DNA of 6,585 nucleotides from Acidobacteriota bacterium (lineage in GTDB: Bacteria > Acidobacteriota > Vicinamibacteria > Vicinamibacterales > UBA8438), in assembly GCA_011523485.1 (NCBI GenBank), contig WTGR01000013.1, positions 1 to 6,585 on the forward strand, given 5' to 3'. Below the pieces are notes generated by a model, which saw only the letters and a program-made list of their open reading frames with translations, was not told the DNA's origin and did not search any database. The first letter of the stretch is position 1. Each line of letters opens with the position of its first letter. The translations under genes were made by a program, and so were the position numbers. This document shows positions 1-5,487 of this stretch, in pieces.

Positions 1-725
1 TCGAGATACTGGCCCAGCTTGCGGCGGTCGCCCGGACCGAGCTCGCGCGACAGGTCGTGGGCGCGCTCGGTGACCGAGTCGAGCAGACTCGCGTCCTTCC
101 GCAGCCGCGCCCGCCGGACCGCCGGATCGGTGCTGCCGCTGTCGCCGAAGAGCCGCTCGAACACGGCGCCGGGGTCGTTCTCCATCGGCAGCGGGGTCGT
201 CTCGTCGGCCCAGGCGATGGTGTTGGTGTAGGCGCAACTGAACCCGTTGCCGCACGAGCCGCTGAAATCGCGGCCGTCGATGGCCAGCTCCAGCGTGGCG
301 AGCTGCGTCCGCCGTCCCAGAACGCGCCCGGCGATCTGGTCCATCGAGATCCCGGCCAGCACGTCGGCACCGTTCTCCGGCTTGGCCGGAACGCCGGTCA
401 GGAAACGGGTGGACGCCCGCGGGTGCGGGCCGGCGCTGGCGACGCCGTGCATCCCGGACAGCACCTGCACGTGGCGGCGGAACGGCTCGAGCGGCTGCAG
501 GACGAGGGGAAACTCGAAATCAGTGCCTTCCGTCGCGGGGATCCAGTGCTCCATCCGCATCCCGTTGGGCACGTAGACCACGCCGAGCCGCGGACCGGGC
601 GTCGCCGCGGTCTTCCGCAGCGCCGCGAGCGCGGGGACCATGCCGTCGAGGAACGGAAGTGCGAGCGATACGCCGAGTCCGCGCAACACGGTGCGCCGCG
701 GGAGCGCCTTTCCGGTGACGACCAT
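1..725 (-). CDS. DUF1552 domain-containing protein, Tat-type signal, C-terminus off the left edge
   Basis: The visible 241 residues are the N-terminal part; the frame is open to base 3. A twin-arginine motif PRRTVLRG (residues 9-16) is followed by a hydrophobic stretch (about 16-35), consistent with Tat export. Downstream are blocks I associate with DUF1552 proteins: LGVVYVPNGMRMEHWIP (47-63), VLSGMHG (88-94), HPRASTRFLTG (101-111), SMDQIAGRVLG (127-137) and SCGNGFSCAYTNTIAW (157-172). The biochemical role of the family is unknown; members are common in Planctomycetes, Verrucomicrobia and Acidobacteria and often sit beside DUF1592-type cytochrome/PSD genes. The ATG at 725 was chosen because GAGGGG lies about 8 bases upstream. 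An in-frame ATG at 743 would add six residues but has no obvious ribosome binding site. The gene is divergent from the amidase operon. Family assignment is from recognised sequence patterns, not a search. Confidence 0.88.
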   Translation of the reverse strand, partial: MVVTGKALPRRTVLRGLGVSLALPFLDGMVPALAALRKTAATPGPRLGVVYVPNGMRMEHWIPATEGTDFEFPLVLQPLEPFRRHVQVLSGMHGVASAGPHPRASTRFLTGVPAKPENGADVLAGISMDQIAGRVLGRRTQLATLELAIDGRDFSGSCGNGFSCAYTNTIAWADETTPLPMENDPGAVFERLFGDSGSTDPAVRRARLRKDASLLDSVTERAHDLSRELGPGDRRKLGQYL

Positions 726-772
726 GGTGCTGTCCCCTCGCATGCCGGGTGAACGCCGCGCCTGTCCCCGCA

Positions 773-815
773 GGACGCTATACCGGATGGACGCTGCGTC
801 CTACCGCCCATGATA
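773..815 (-). promoter_or_regulatory. Candidate operator/promoter zone for the DUF1552 gene
   Basis: GGACGC occurs at 773-778 and again at 789-794, and the second copy is followed by its inverse to give the perfect palindrome GGACGCTGCGTCC (789-801). On the minus strand this reads as two AGCGTCC copies 16 bases apart. Two -10-like hexamers lie here on the minus strand: TATAGC (777-782) and TATCAT (810-815, five of six consensus bases). Neither has a good -35 at 16-18 bases. The repeats could be a regulator site for the leftward gene, which starts 48 bases beyond the nearest copy; chance in GC-rich DNA is a real alternative. Confidence 0.25.
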
Positions 816-881
816 GGACGATCGGGCGCGAAAGTCCGCTGCTTTCCGGCCCCACCTCGCAACGCCGGAGGCCGGCGGCGC

Positions 882-910
882 TTTCCAACGTGCGCCGCGC
901 GTGACATAGT
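882..910 (+). promoter_or_regulatory. Probable sigma70-type promoter of the amidase-ABC operon
   Basis: TTTCCA (882-887) and CATAGT (905-910) each match four of six bases of the -35 and -10 consensus and are separated by exactly 17 bases. The -10 lies 33 bases before the GTG start at 944, leaving room for a short leader with the AAGGGG ribosome binding site. This is the best rightward promoter candidate in the 218-bp divergent gap. It is a consensus match only. Confidence 0.42.
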
Positions 911-943
911 CCCCCGGAGCCGGCAGGCGAAAGGGGAACAACC

Positions 944-2563
944 GTGACGCGAAGCAGAAGGACGGCTGCGAGCTACCGAATCAACCAACGCGCCGGAAGC
1001 GCGAGGCAGTGGACGGCGATGTTGGCCGCCGCCTGGCTGCTCGTCCCGGGCGTCGCCGCGGCCCAGGGTTTCCAGCTCCTCGAGGCGACGGTCGCCGACG
1101 TGCACGCGGCGTTCGCGTCGGGCGAGCTGACCTGCCGGGTTCTGGTGCAACGCTACATCGACCGGATAGAGGCCTACGACCAGGCGGGCCCGGCGCTGAA
1201 CGCCATCCAGGCGATCGACCCGCGCGCGCTGGAGAGGGCCGACGACCTGGACGCGGCCTACGCCGAGTCGGGACCGACCGGCCCGTTGCACTGCATCCCG
1301 GTGCTGCTGAAGGACCAGGTGGAGACGCGCGACCTGCCGACCACCTACGGCTCGGCGCTGTTCGAGGGATTCGTGTCGCGCCGCGACGCCACCATCGTCG
1401 TGCGCATGAAGGAAGCCGGCGCCCTCATCCTGGCGAAGACGACCATGGGCGAGTTCGCCTCGCGCTACGTCGGCTCGGCTTTCGGGATCATCCGCAACGC
1501 CTACGACCCCACCCGCAACCCGAGCGGCTCGTCCGGCGGCACCGGCGCCGGCATCGCCGCCAACTTCGGCATGGTCGGCATCGGCGAGGACACCGGCGGA
1601 TCCATCCGCGGACCGGCGGCGGTCCACGCACTGGTCGGCCTGCGCCCCACGCTGCCCTTGGTCAGCCGCTTCGGGATGATGCCGGCGAACCCGTCGAGCG
1701 ACACCCTCGGACCGATGACCCGCACCGTCCGCGATGCGGCGCTCCTGCTCGACGCCATCGCCGGCTACGACGCCAACGATCCGGTCACCGCCTACGCGGC
1801 CGGTCACGTGCCCGACTCGTATGCCGCGAACCTCGACGCCGACGGCCTGCGGGGAGCGCGCATCGGGGTCATCCGCGAATCGATGGACCCCAAGACGGAT
1901 CCCGACGCCGAGGACTACAAGCAGGTGCGGGCCCTGATCGACCGCGCCCTCGACGACATGCGGGCGCTCGGCGCCACCGTGGTCGACCCGGTCACCATCG
2001 ACGGCCTCGAATCGGCGCAGCGCGTGTACACCACCAACAACTTCGAGACCGAACGGGCGATGAACGCGTACCTGGCCGAGCATCCCAACGCGCCGGTCAA
2101 GAACCTCCGCGACATCCTGCTGTCGGGCGTCGTCACCCCCTGGCGGGCGCGGGGACTCATCAACGTGGTGGGCAAGTCGACCGACGACCACGCGTACCTG
2201 CCCATCCTGCACTCCCGCGAGCGGTTGCGGCAAAGCGTCCTGACGGCGATGGCCGACGACGACCTGGACGCGCTCGTCTACGCGACCTTCGACCATCAGA
2301 CGACCGTGATCGCGCCCGACGCCCTGACCAACGCGAACACCCAGGATCAGTACGCGCGCGGCAACAACCGCTTCCTGAGCCCGGCCACGGGATTCCCGGC
2401 GCTGACTCTGCCGGCCGGGCTGACGGCCGACGGGCTCCCGATCGGGATCGAGATGCTCGGCCGGCCGTTCGCCGAAGCGACCCTGTTCGAGCTGGGCCAC
2501 GCCTACGAGCAGGACACGCGGCGGCGCGAGCCGCCGACGACGACGCCGGCGCTGGACCGATGA
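944..2563 (+). CDS. Exported amidase-signature (AS) family amidase
   Basis: This 539-residue serine hydrolase should cleave a C-N amide bond; the substrate cannot be told. The Ser-cisSer-Lys triad is complete: Lys123 in LLKDQVET, cis-Ser196 in PSGSSGGTGAG, and nucleophile Ser220 in GEDTGGSIRGPA. The 24-residue gap between the serines equals that in FAAH, GatA and peptide amidase. The C-terminal block SPATGFPALTLPAG (479-492) and GLPIGIEMLGRPF (497-509) are also typical. The N-terminus has a basic stretch and a hydrophobic core (about 26-40) ending AAA-QG, a likely signal peptide, so it probably acts outside the cytoplasm and is not a tRNA amidotransferase subunit. The GTG at 944 is preceded by AAGGGG with 7-base spacing. 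Met26 (1019) would give a more standard short signal peptide but lacks a good ribosome binding site. Its TGA overlaps the ATG of the ABC ATPase gene (ATGA), indicating co-translation with the exporter. Confidence 0.93.
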   Translation: MTRSRRTAASYRINQRAGSARQWTAMLAAAWLLVPGVAAAQGFQLLEATVADVHAAFASGELTCRVLVQRYIDRIEAYDQAGPALNAIQAIDPRALERADDLDAAYAESGPTGPLHCIPVLLKDQVETRDLPTTYGSALFEGFVSRRDATIVVRMKEAGALILAKTTMGEFASRYVGSAFGIIRNAYDPTRNPSGSSGGTGAGIAANFGMVGIGEDTGGSIRGPAAVHALVGLRPTLPLVSRFGMMPANPSSDTLGPMTRTVRDAALLLDAIAGYDANDPVTAYAAGHVPDSYAANLDADGLRGARIGVIRESMDPKTDPDAEDYKQVRALIDRALDDMRALGATVVDPVTIDGLESAQRVYTTNNFETERAMNAYLAEHPNAPVKNLRDILLSGVVTPWRARGLINVVGKSTDDHAYLPILHSRERLRQSVLTAMADDDLDALVYATFDHQTTVIAPDALTNANTQDQYARGNNRFLSPATGFPALTLPAGLTADGLPIGIEMLGRPFAEATLFELGHAYEQDTRRREPPTTTPALDR

Positions 2564-3597
2564 ACGCGGGCGGCGCGAACGAAAGTCTCACCGACGCCGG
2601 CAGCGTTCCGGGCCCCGCGGCGCGCGGCGCAGAGGGAGCGGCGACGGGGCTCGCCGAGCCGGCCGTCTCCTGCGCCGGCGTCGTGAAGCGTTACGGAGAC
2701 GTGGTGGCGGTCGACGGCCTCGACCTCGAGGTGCGGCGCGGCGAGTGCTTCGGGTTGCTGGGACCGAACGGCGCCGGCAAGACCACGACCATCGAGATTC
2801 TGGAGGGGCTGCTCGCGCCGGACGCCGGCCGGGTACGGATTCTGGGCCGCGCGTGGGGCCGGAACGACGATGCGCTGCGGGCGCGGCTCGGGATTCACCT
2901 CCAGGAGTCGCAGATGGACGAGAAGCTGTCCGTGCTCGAGACGCTCAGGCTGTTCCGGTCCTTCTATCCGCGGGGGCGCCCGGTCGAGGACGTGCTCGGG
3001 CTGCTCGAGCTGGAGGCCAAGCGCAAGAGCTGGGTCGGCAAGCTGTCGGGCGGCCAGCGGCAGCGGCTCGCCGTCGGCTGCGCGCTGGTCGGCGATCCGG
3101 ACCTGCTGTTCCTCGACGAGCCGACCACGGGCCTGGACCCGCAGTCGCGCCGGCAGTTGTGGGCGCTGCTGCAACGCTATCGCGCCGAGGGAGGCACCAT
3201 CCTCCTGACCACCCACTACATGGACGAGGCGCACGTGCTGTGCGATCGCGTCGCCATCGTCGATCGGGGCAGGATCGTCACACAGGGCAGTCCCGACGAG
3301 CTGATCCTCTCCATCGGCGCACCGCACATCGTCGATGTCGCGTTCGCCCGCGGCGAGGCGCCGGCATCCGCCGGCCTGGAAGAGCGGCTCGCCGCGCTGC
3401 CCGGCGTCGACACGGTCCGCGCGGGCGAAGCGCCGGCTGCCTGGACCGTCACGGCGAACGCACTGCACCGCACGCTGCCGGCGCTCGTGGGACTGGCCGC
3501 GGACGCCGGCGTCGAGATCGAGACGCTGGCCACGCGCACCGCCACCCTCGAGGACGTCTTCGTGGCCCTGACGGGACATCGACTCCGCGATGACTGA
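2560..3597 (+). CDS. ABC-2-type transporter ATP-binding protein (DrrA/CcmA-like)
   Basis: This 345-residue nucleotide-binding subunit would power the permease encoded next. All ATPase motifs are intact: Walker A GPNGAGKTT (68-76), Q-loop around Gln115 in HLQESQMDEKLSV, signature LSGGQ (162-166), Walker B LLFLDE (182-187), D-loop GLD (191-193) and switch His219 in LTTHYMDEA. The tail TLEDVFVALTGHRLRDD is characteristic of ATPases paired with ABC-2 permeases that export drugs, lipids or polysaccharides. The first ~36 residues are a Gly/Ala/Pro-rich extension ahead of the usual start near VSCAGVVKRYGD. No better internal start is evident; the ATG at 2560 overlaps the amidase stop and has only a weak ribosome binding site, so translation probably depends on coupling. 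The transported substrate is unknown. The same frame stays open far upstream through the amidase gene, a composition artefact and not a fusion. Confidence 0.94.
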   Translation: MNAGGANESLTDAGSVPGPAARGAEGAATGLAEPAVSCAGVVKRYGDVVAVDGLDLEVRRGECFGLLGPNGAGKTTTIEILEGLLAPDAGRVRILGRAWGRNDDALRARLGIHLQESQMDEKLSVLETLRLFRSFYPRGRPVEDVLGLLELEAKRKSWVGKLSGGQRQRLAVGCALVGDPDLLFLDEPTTGLDPQSRRQLWALLQRYRAEGGTILLTTHYMDEAHVLCDRVAIVDRGRIVTQGSPDELILSIGAPHIVDVAFARGEAPASAGLEERLAALPGVDTVRAGEAPAAWTVTANALHRTLPALVGLAADAGVEIETLATRTATLEDVFVALTGHRLRDD

Positions 3598-4642
3598 GCC
3601 GGAATCCGTGGAACCGCGGCATCCGTTCGTCGAGATGACGATCACCCGGCTGCTCCTGCTGGTGCGCGAGCCGGAGATGATCTTCTGGGTCTTCATCTTC
3701 CCGCTGCTGATGGCCCTCGCGCTCGGGATAGCCTTCCAATCGCCCTCCGAGGCGCCGGTCGCCGTCGCCGTCGAGCAGGGAGCCGGCGCCGCGGAGCTGC
3801 TCGACGCGCTGGCGGCGCACGAGAACGTCGAGATCGTGTCCCTCGCTCCCGGTGCGACGGCGGCCGCGTTGCGCGACGGGCTCGCGCACGTCGTGGTCGC
3901 GCCGGGCGATCCGCCCACGTACCGCTACGACCCGACACGGCCGGAGAGCCGGCTGGCCCGGCAGACGGTGGACGACCTGCTGCAGCGCGCCGCCGGCCGC
4001 ACGGACGTCTGGACCGGCCGCAACGAGACCGTCACCGCCCCCGGCAGCCGCTACATCGACTGGCTGATCCCCGGCCTGCTCGGCATGAACATCATGGGAA
4101 CCGGCATGTGGGGCATCGGCTTCACGCTGGTCGTGCAACGCACGCGCAAGCTGCTCAAGCGGCTGATCGCCACGCCGATGCGGCGCCACCAGTACCTGGC
4201 CGCCCTCGTGACGGCGCGTCTGGTGCTGCTCGCGCTCGAGCTGGTCGCCCTCGTCGGTTTCGCCCGGCTGATGTTCGGCGTGCCCATCGAGGGCTCTCTG
4301 GCCAGCCTCGCGGCCGTCTCGCTGCTCGGGGCGATGACCTTCGGGGGCATCGGCCTGCTCACCGCCAGCCGCGCGCAGACCATCGAGGGCGTCTCCGGCA
4401 TCATGAACGTCGTCATGGCCCCGATGTGGATCTGCTCCGGCGTCTTCTTCGCCTCGTCGAACTTCCCGGACCCCATGCAGCCGTTCATCCAGGCGCTGCC
4501 GTTGACCGCGCTGAACGACGCCCTGCGGGGCGTGATGCTGGACGGGAACGGGCTGATCGCGAACGGTCCGGACCTGCTCATCCTCGCGGCGTGGGGCGCG
4601 GCGAGCTTCGGCGTGGCGCTCAGAATCTTCCGCTGGCGGTAG
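3590..4642 (+). CDS. ABC-2-type transporter permease
   Basis: This 350-residue integral membrane protein forms the pore partner of the preceding ATPase. Predicted membrane segments by eye lie at about 29-49, 157-182, 203-229, 236-259, 270-290 and 327-346. A roughly 105-residue hydrophilic region (about 51-155) follows the first segment and is presumably outside the membrane, the usual plan of ABC-2 exporters with a large first loop. The cytoplasmic segment RTRKLLKRLIATPMRR (184-199) is a family hallmark, as is the PMWICSGVFF ... FPDPMQPF region (278-299) near the C-terminus. The gene starts inside the ATPase gene (8-base overlap), so the two subunits are translationally coupled. It ends four bases from the stop of the convergent minus-strand gene. 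Export is more likely than import because no binding protein is present. Substrate unknown. Confidence 0.92.
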   Translation: MTEPESVEPRHPFVEMTITRLLLLVREPEMIFWVFIFPLLMALALGIAFQSPSEAPVAVAVEQGAGAAELLDALAAHENVEIVSLAPGATAAALRDGLAHVVVAPGDPPTYRYDPTRPESRLARQTVDDLLQRAAGRTDVWTGRNETVTAPGSRYIDWLIPGLLGMNIMGTGMWGIGFTLVVQRTRKLLKRLIATPMRRHQYLAALVTARLVLLALELVALVGFARLMFGVPIEGSLASLAAVSLLGAMTFGGIGLLTASRAQTIEGVSGIMNVVMAPMWICSGVFFASSNFPDPMQPFIQALPLTALNDALRGVMLDGNGLIANGPDLLILAAWGAASFGVALRIFRWR

Positions 4643-4646
4643 AGGC

Positions 4647-5054
4647 CTACTGCGGACGCGGGGGAACGGACATGGCCTGCCGCGCACGAATCGCGGCGAT
4701 GTCCGTCCGCATGTTGGCGATCTCGTCCTGCACCGCGGCGACCTCGTCCTGCACCGCGGCGACCTCGGTCCGTACCTCGGCGACCTCGGTCCGTACTTCG
4801 GCGACCTCGGTCCGTACCTCGCCGACCTCGGTCCGTACCTCGCCGATCTGCAACAGCACCGCGAACCCCTGTCCCAGGAGGAGCAGAGCGGTTGCAAGCA
4901 TGAGCCCGACCGTCCAGCGCGAAATTCGGTCTGCGTCGCGGGCCCGTCGGTCGGCGTGGTCGGCGGCCCGATCAGCCCGATCAGCAGCTCCCGCGGCCCG
5001 CTCGGCCGCTTGCTGGATTGTCAGGTGCTCTTGAGCCATACCTGCACCAATCAT
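4647..5054 (-). CDS. Small single-pass membrane protein with heptad-repeat coiled coil
   Basis: I do not recognise a named family for this 135-residue protein. An N-terminal Ala/Arg/Asp-rich helical stretch (about 17-44) leads into one membrane segment (about 47-69, WTVGLMLATALLLLGQGFAVLLQ minus its ends). A long coiled coil follows (about 72-121) made of heptads of the form EVRTEVA, with Val in the a and d positions, degenerating to AVQDEVA and NMRTDIA. The tail is Pro-rich. The design suggests an oligomerising membrane tether or stalk; it resembles DUF1640/CCDC90-like architecture only in outline. The start is uncertain: ATG at 5054 gives MIGAG-MAQEH, and an in-frame ATG at 5039 gives MAQEHLTIQQ; neither has a strong ribosome binding site. 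A -10-like TATGAT overlaps the first ATG, which would favour 5039. The gene is convergent with the permease gene. Confidence 0.75.
   Translation of the reverse strand: MIGAGMAQEHLTIQQAAERAAGAADRADRAADHADRRARDADRISRWTVGLMLATALLLLGQGFAVLLQIGEVRTEVGEVRTEVAEVRTEVAEVRTEVAAVQDEVAAVQDEIANMRTDIAAIRARQAMSVPPRPQ
4717..4842 (-). repeat. Six tandem 21-bp repeats encoding coiled-coil heptads
   Basis: Six head-to-tail 21-base units occupy 4717-4737, 4738-4758, 4759-4779, 4780-4800, 4801-4821 and 4822-4842, all inside the coiled-coil gene and in phase with it. The four units from 4759 to 4842 differ from one another at only one or two bases and encode EVRTEVA or EVRTEVG. The two units at 4717-4758 form a second subtype encoding AVQDEVA/AVQDEIA. 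Near-identity at synonymous positions points to recent duplication by slippage or unequal recombination and not just to selection on protein sequence. A seventh, eroded unit may begin at 4843. Confidence 0.9.
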
Positions 5055-5062
5055 ATCTCACG

Positions 5063-5075
5063 TGCGGGGACCGCA
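5063..5075 (-). promoter_or_regulatory. Small hairpin in the leader of the coiled-coil gene
   Basis: TGCGG (5063-5067) and CCGCA (5071-5075) form a perfect 5-bp stem with a 3-base loop, 8 bases upstream of the ATG at 5054. It could lie in the 5' leader or within the promoter of the minus-strand gene. It is short enough to be chance. Confidence 0.2.
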
Positions 5076-5128
5076 AGACCGAATACACTACTTTGATGGG
5101 GCGTGCCGGACCGACACCGGGCCGCCCT

Positions 5129-5371
5129 TCACGTCCGTCCAGCCGCACCAGTCACAGGCGATTCCGGTCGGCCAGCCATCGTGGATGATTCCTCACGTCC
5201 CGAGCCGTGTGCGTGCATGATGCCGATCAACACCGCCGAGCTCGGCATCATCCGGCCGGCCTCGTACTTGCTGATCGCCTGCGCGGTGACCGGCGGGGAC
5301 AGCCGCTCCGCCAGTTCGCGCATCGAGAAACCTGCCTTCTTCCGGGCCAGCCTGAGGCGCTGTCCGAGCAT
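5129..5371 (-). CDS. Short XRE-family HTH protein, apparently a truncated XRE/ImmA-type regulator
   Basis: Residues 1-54 of this 80-residue protein form a clear XRE/Cro-CI helix-turn-helix: RLRLARKKAGFSMRELAERL (helices 1-2), the recognition region VTAQAISKYEAGRMMPSSAVL (28-48, with its first and last residues approximate), then a partial fourth helix ending at GIMHAHG. The pattern AQAISKYEAG-MMPSS-VL is one I associate with the N-terminal domain of XRE proteins fused to an ImmA/IrrE metallopeptidase. Here the homology stops after about 55 residues. The remaining 25 residues are Gly/Ser/Pro-rich and unlike the family, and no frame downstream restores it. The start is firm: AAGGAGG lies three bases before the ATG, and an in-frame TGA lies just upstream. 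It may be a functional stand-alone DNA-binding protein, possibly autoregulatory, or a remnant. It is 112 bases downstream of the DUF4143 gene on the same strand. Confidence 0.82.
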   Translation of the reverse strand: MLGQRLRLARKKAGFSMRELAERLSPPVTAQAISKYEAGRMMPSSAVLIGIMHAHGSGREESSTMAGRPESPVTGAAGRT

Positions 5372-5374
5372 TTG

Positions 5375-5381
5375 CCTCCTT
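5375..5381 (-). promoter_or_regulatory. Strong ribosome binding site of the XRE gene
   Basis: The minus strand reads AAGGAGG, a full match to the anti-Shine-Dalgarno core, three bases before the ATG at 5371. It is the strongest such site in the window and fixes the start of the short XRE gene, arguing that the open reading frame is (or recently was) translated. Confidence 0.75.
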
Positions 5382-5392
5382 CTTCCTCATGA

Positions 5393-5428
5393 CGGTTCGT
5401 CCGCTACGGGCGCGGACGGGATGAACCG
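5393..5428 (-). promoter_or_regulatory. Bulged inverted repeat in the XRE leader
   Basis: CGGTTC-GTCCGC (5393-5404) pairs with GCGGAC (5412-5417) and GAACCG (5423-5428), giving 12 base pairs, a 7-base loop and a 5-base one-sided bulge (5418-5422). It ends 22 bases before the XRE start on the minus strand, just ahead of the ribosome binding site. It may be an operator for the XRE protein itself or an RNA structure in its leader. No U-run follows, so an ordinary intrinsic terminator is unlikely. Confidence 0.4.
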
Positions 5429-5443
5429 ACTCATTGGCAGCCG

Positions 5444-5487
5444 GTGACGCCTGCACTCCGGACGGCGGAATGGCAGGCGACCGTCAC
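5444..5487 (-). terminator. Long imperfect hairpin at the 3' end of the DUF4143 gene
   Basis: On the minus strand GTGAC and GCCTGC pair with GCAGGC and GTCAC (outer arms 5444-5454 and 5473-5487), giving 11 base pairs with a 4-base bulge (5479-5482). The enclosed region has a further TCCG/CGGA stem (5457-5460 with 5466-5469) around a 5-base loop. The structure begins at the TGA of the DUF4143 gene. It is placed like a transcription end or mRNA-stabilising hairpin, but no U-tract follows, so Rho-independent termination is not assured. Confidence 0.4.

Noticed and set aside
398..2500. A 700-codon open frame on the minus strand across the DUF1552 and amidase genes
   Set aside because: Its translation is Arg/Gly/Val/Asp-rich with no recognisable domain, and it lies antisense to an amidase with an intact triad. 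It is a high-GC shadow frame.
1009..2559. Upstream extension of the ABC ATPase frame through the amidase gene, suggesting a giant fusion
   Set aside because: The extension is low-complexity Arg/Gly/Pro/Ala-rich sequence read in the wrong frame of a well-supported amidase; the ATGA overlap at 2560 gives the natural start.
4717..4842. The 21-bp repeats as a CRISPR array or intergenic repeat element
   Set aside because: The units are contiguous with no spacers, in phase with codons, and encode protein heptads.
2503..4897. Long minus-strand frames antisense to the ABC ATPase and permease genes
   Set aside because: No motifs, strongly biased composition, and they oppose genes with complete ABC motifs.
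4108..5034. A plus-strand frame with repeated TSVRTSA-type residues over the coiled-coil region
   Set aside because: It is the antisense reading of the 21-bp repeats; the minus-strand reading gives a proper membrane segment and a/d-spaced heptads.
5103..5447. A 114-codon plus-strand frame across the XRE gene
   Set aside because: The opposite strand encodes a clear XRE helix-turn-helix with a strong ribosome binding site; this frame shows no domain.
5193..5456. An alternative minus-strand frame overlapping the XRE gene, considered as a frameshifted continuation of it
   Set aside because: Only a short HARTRLGT stretch could loosely resemble the next helix and it stops at once; no frame restores the family, so a simple frameshift does not explain the truncation.
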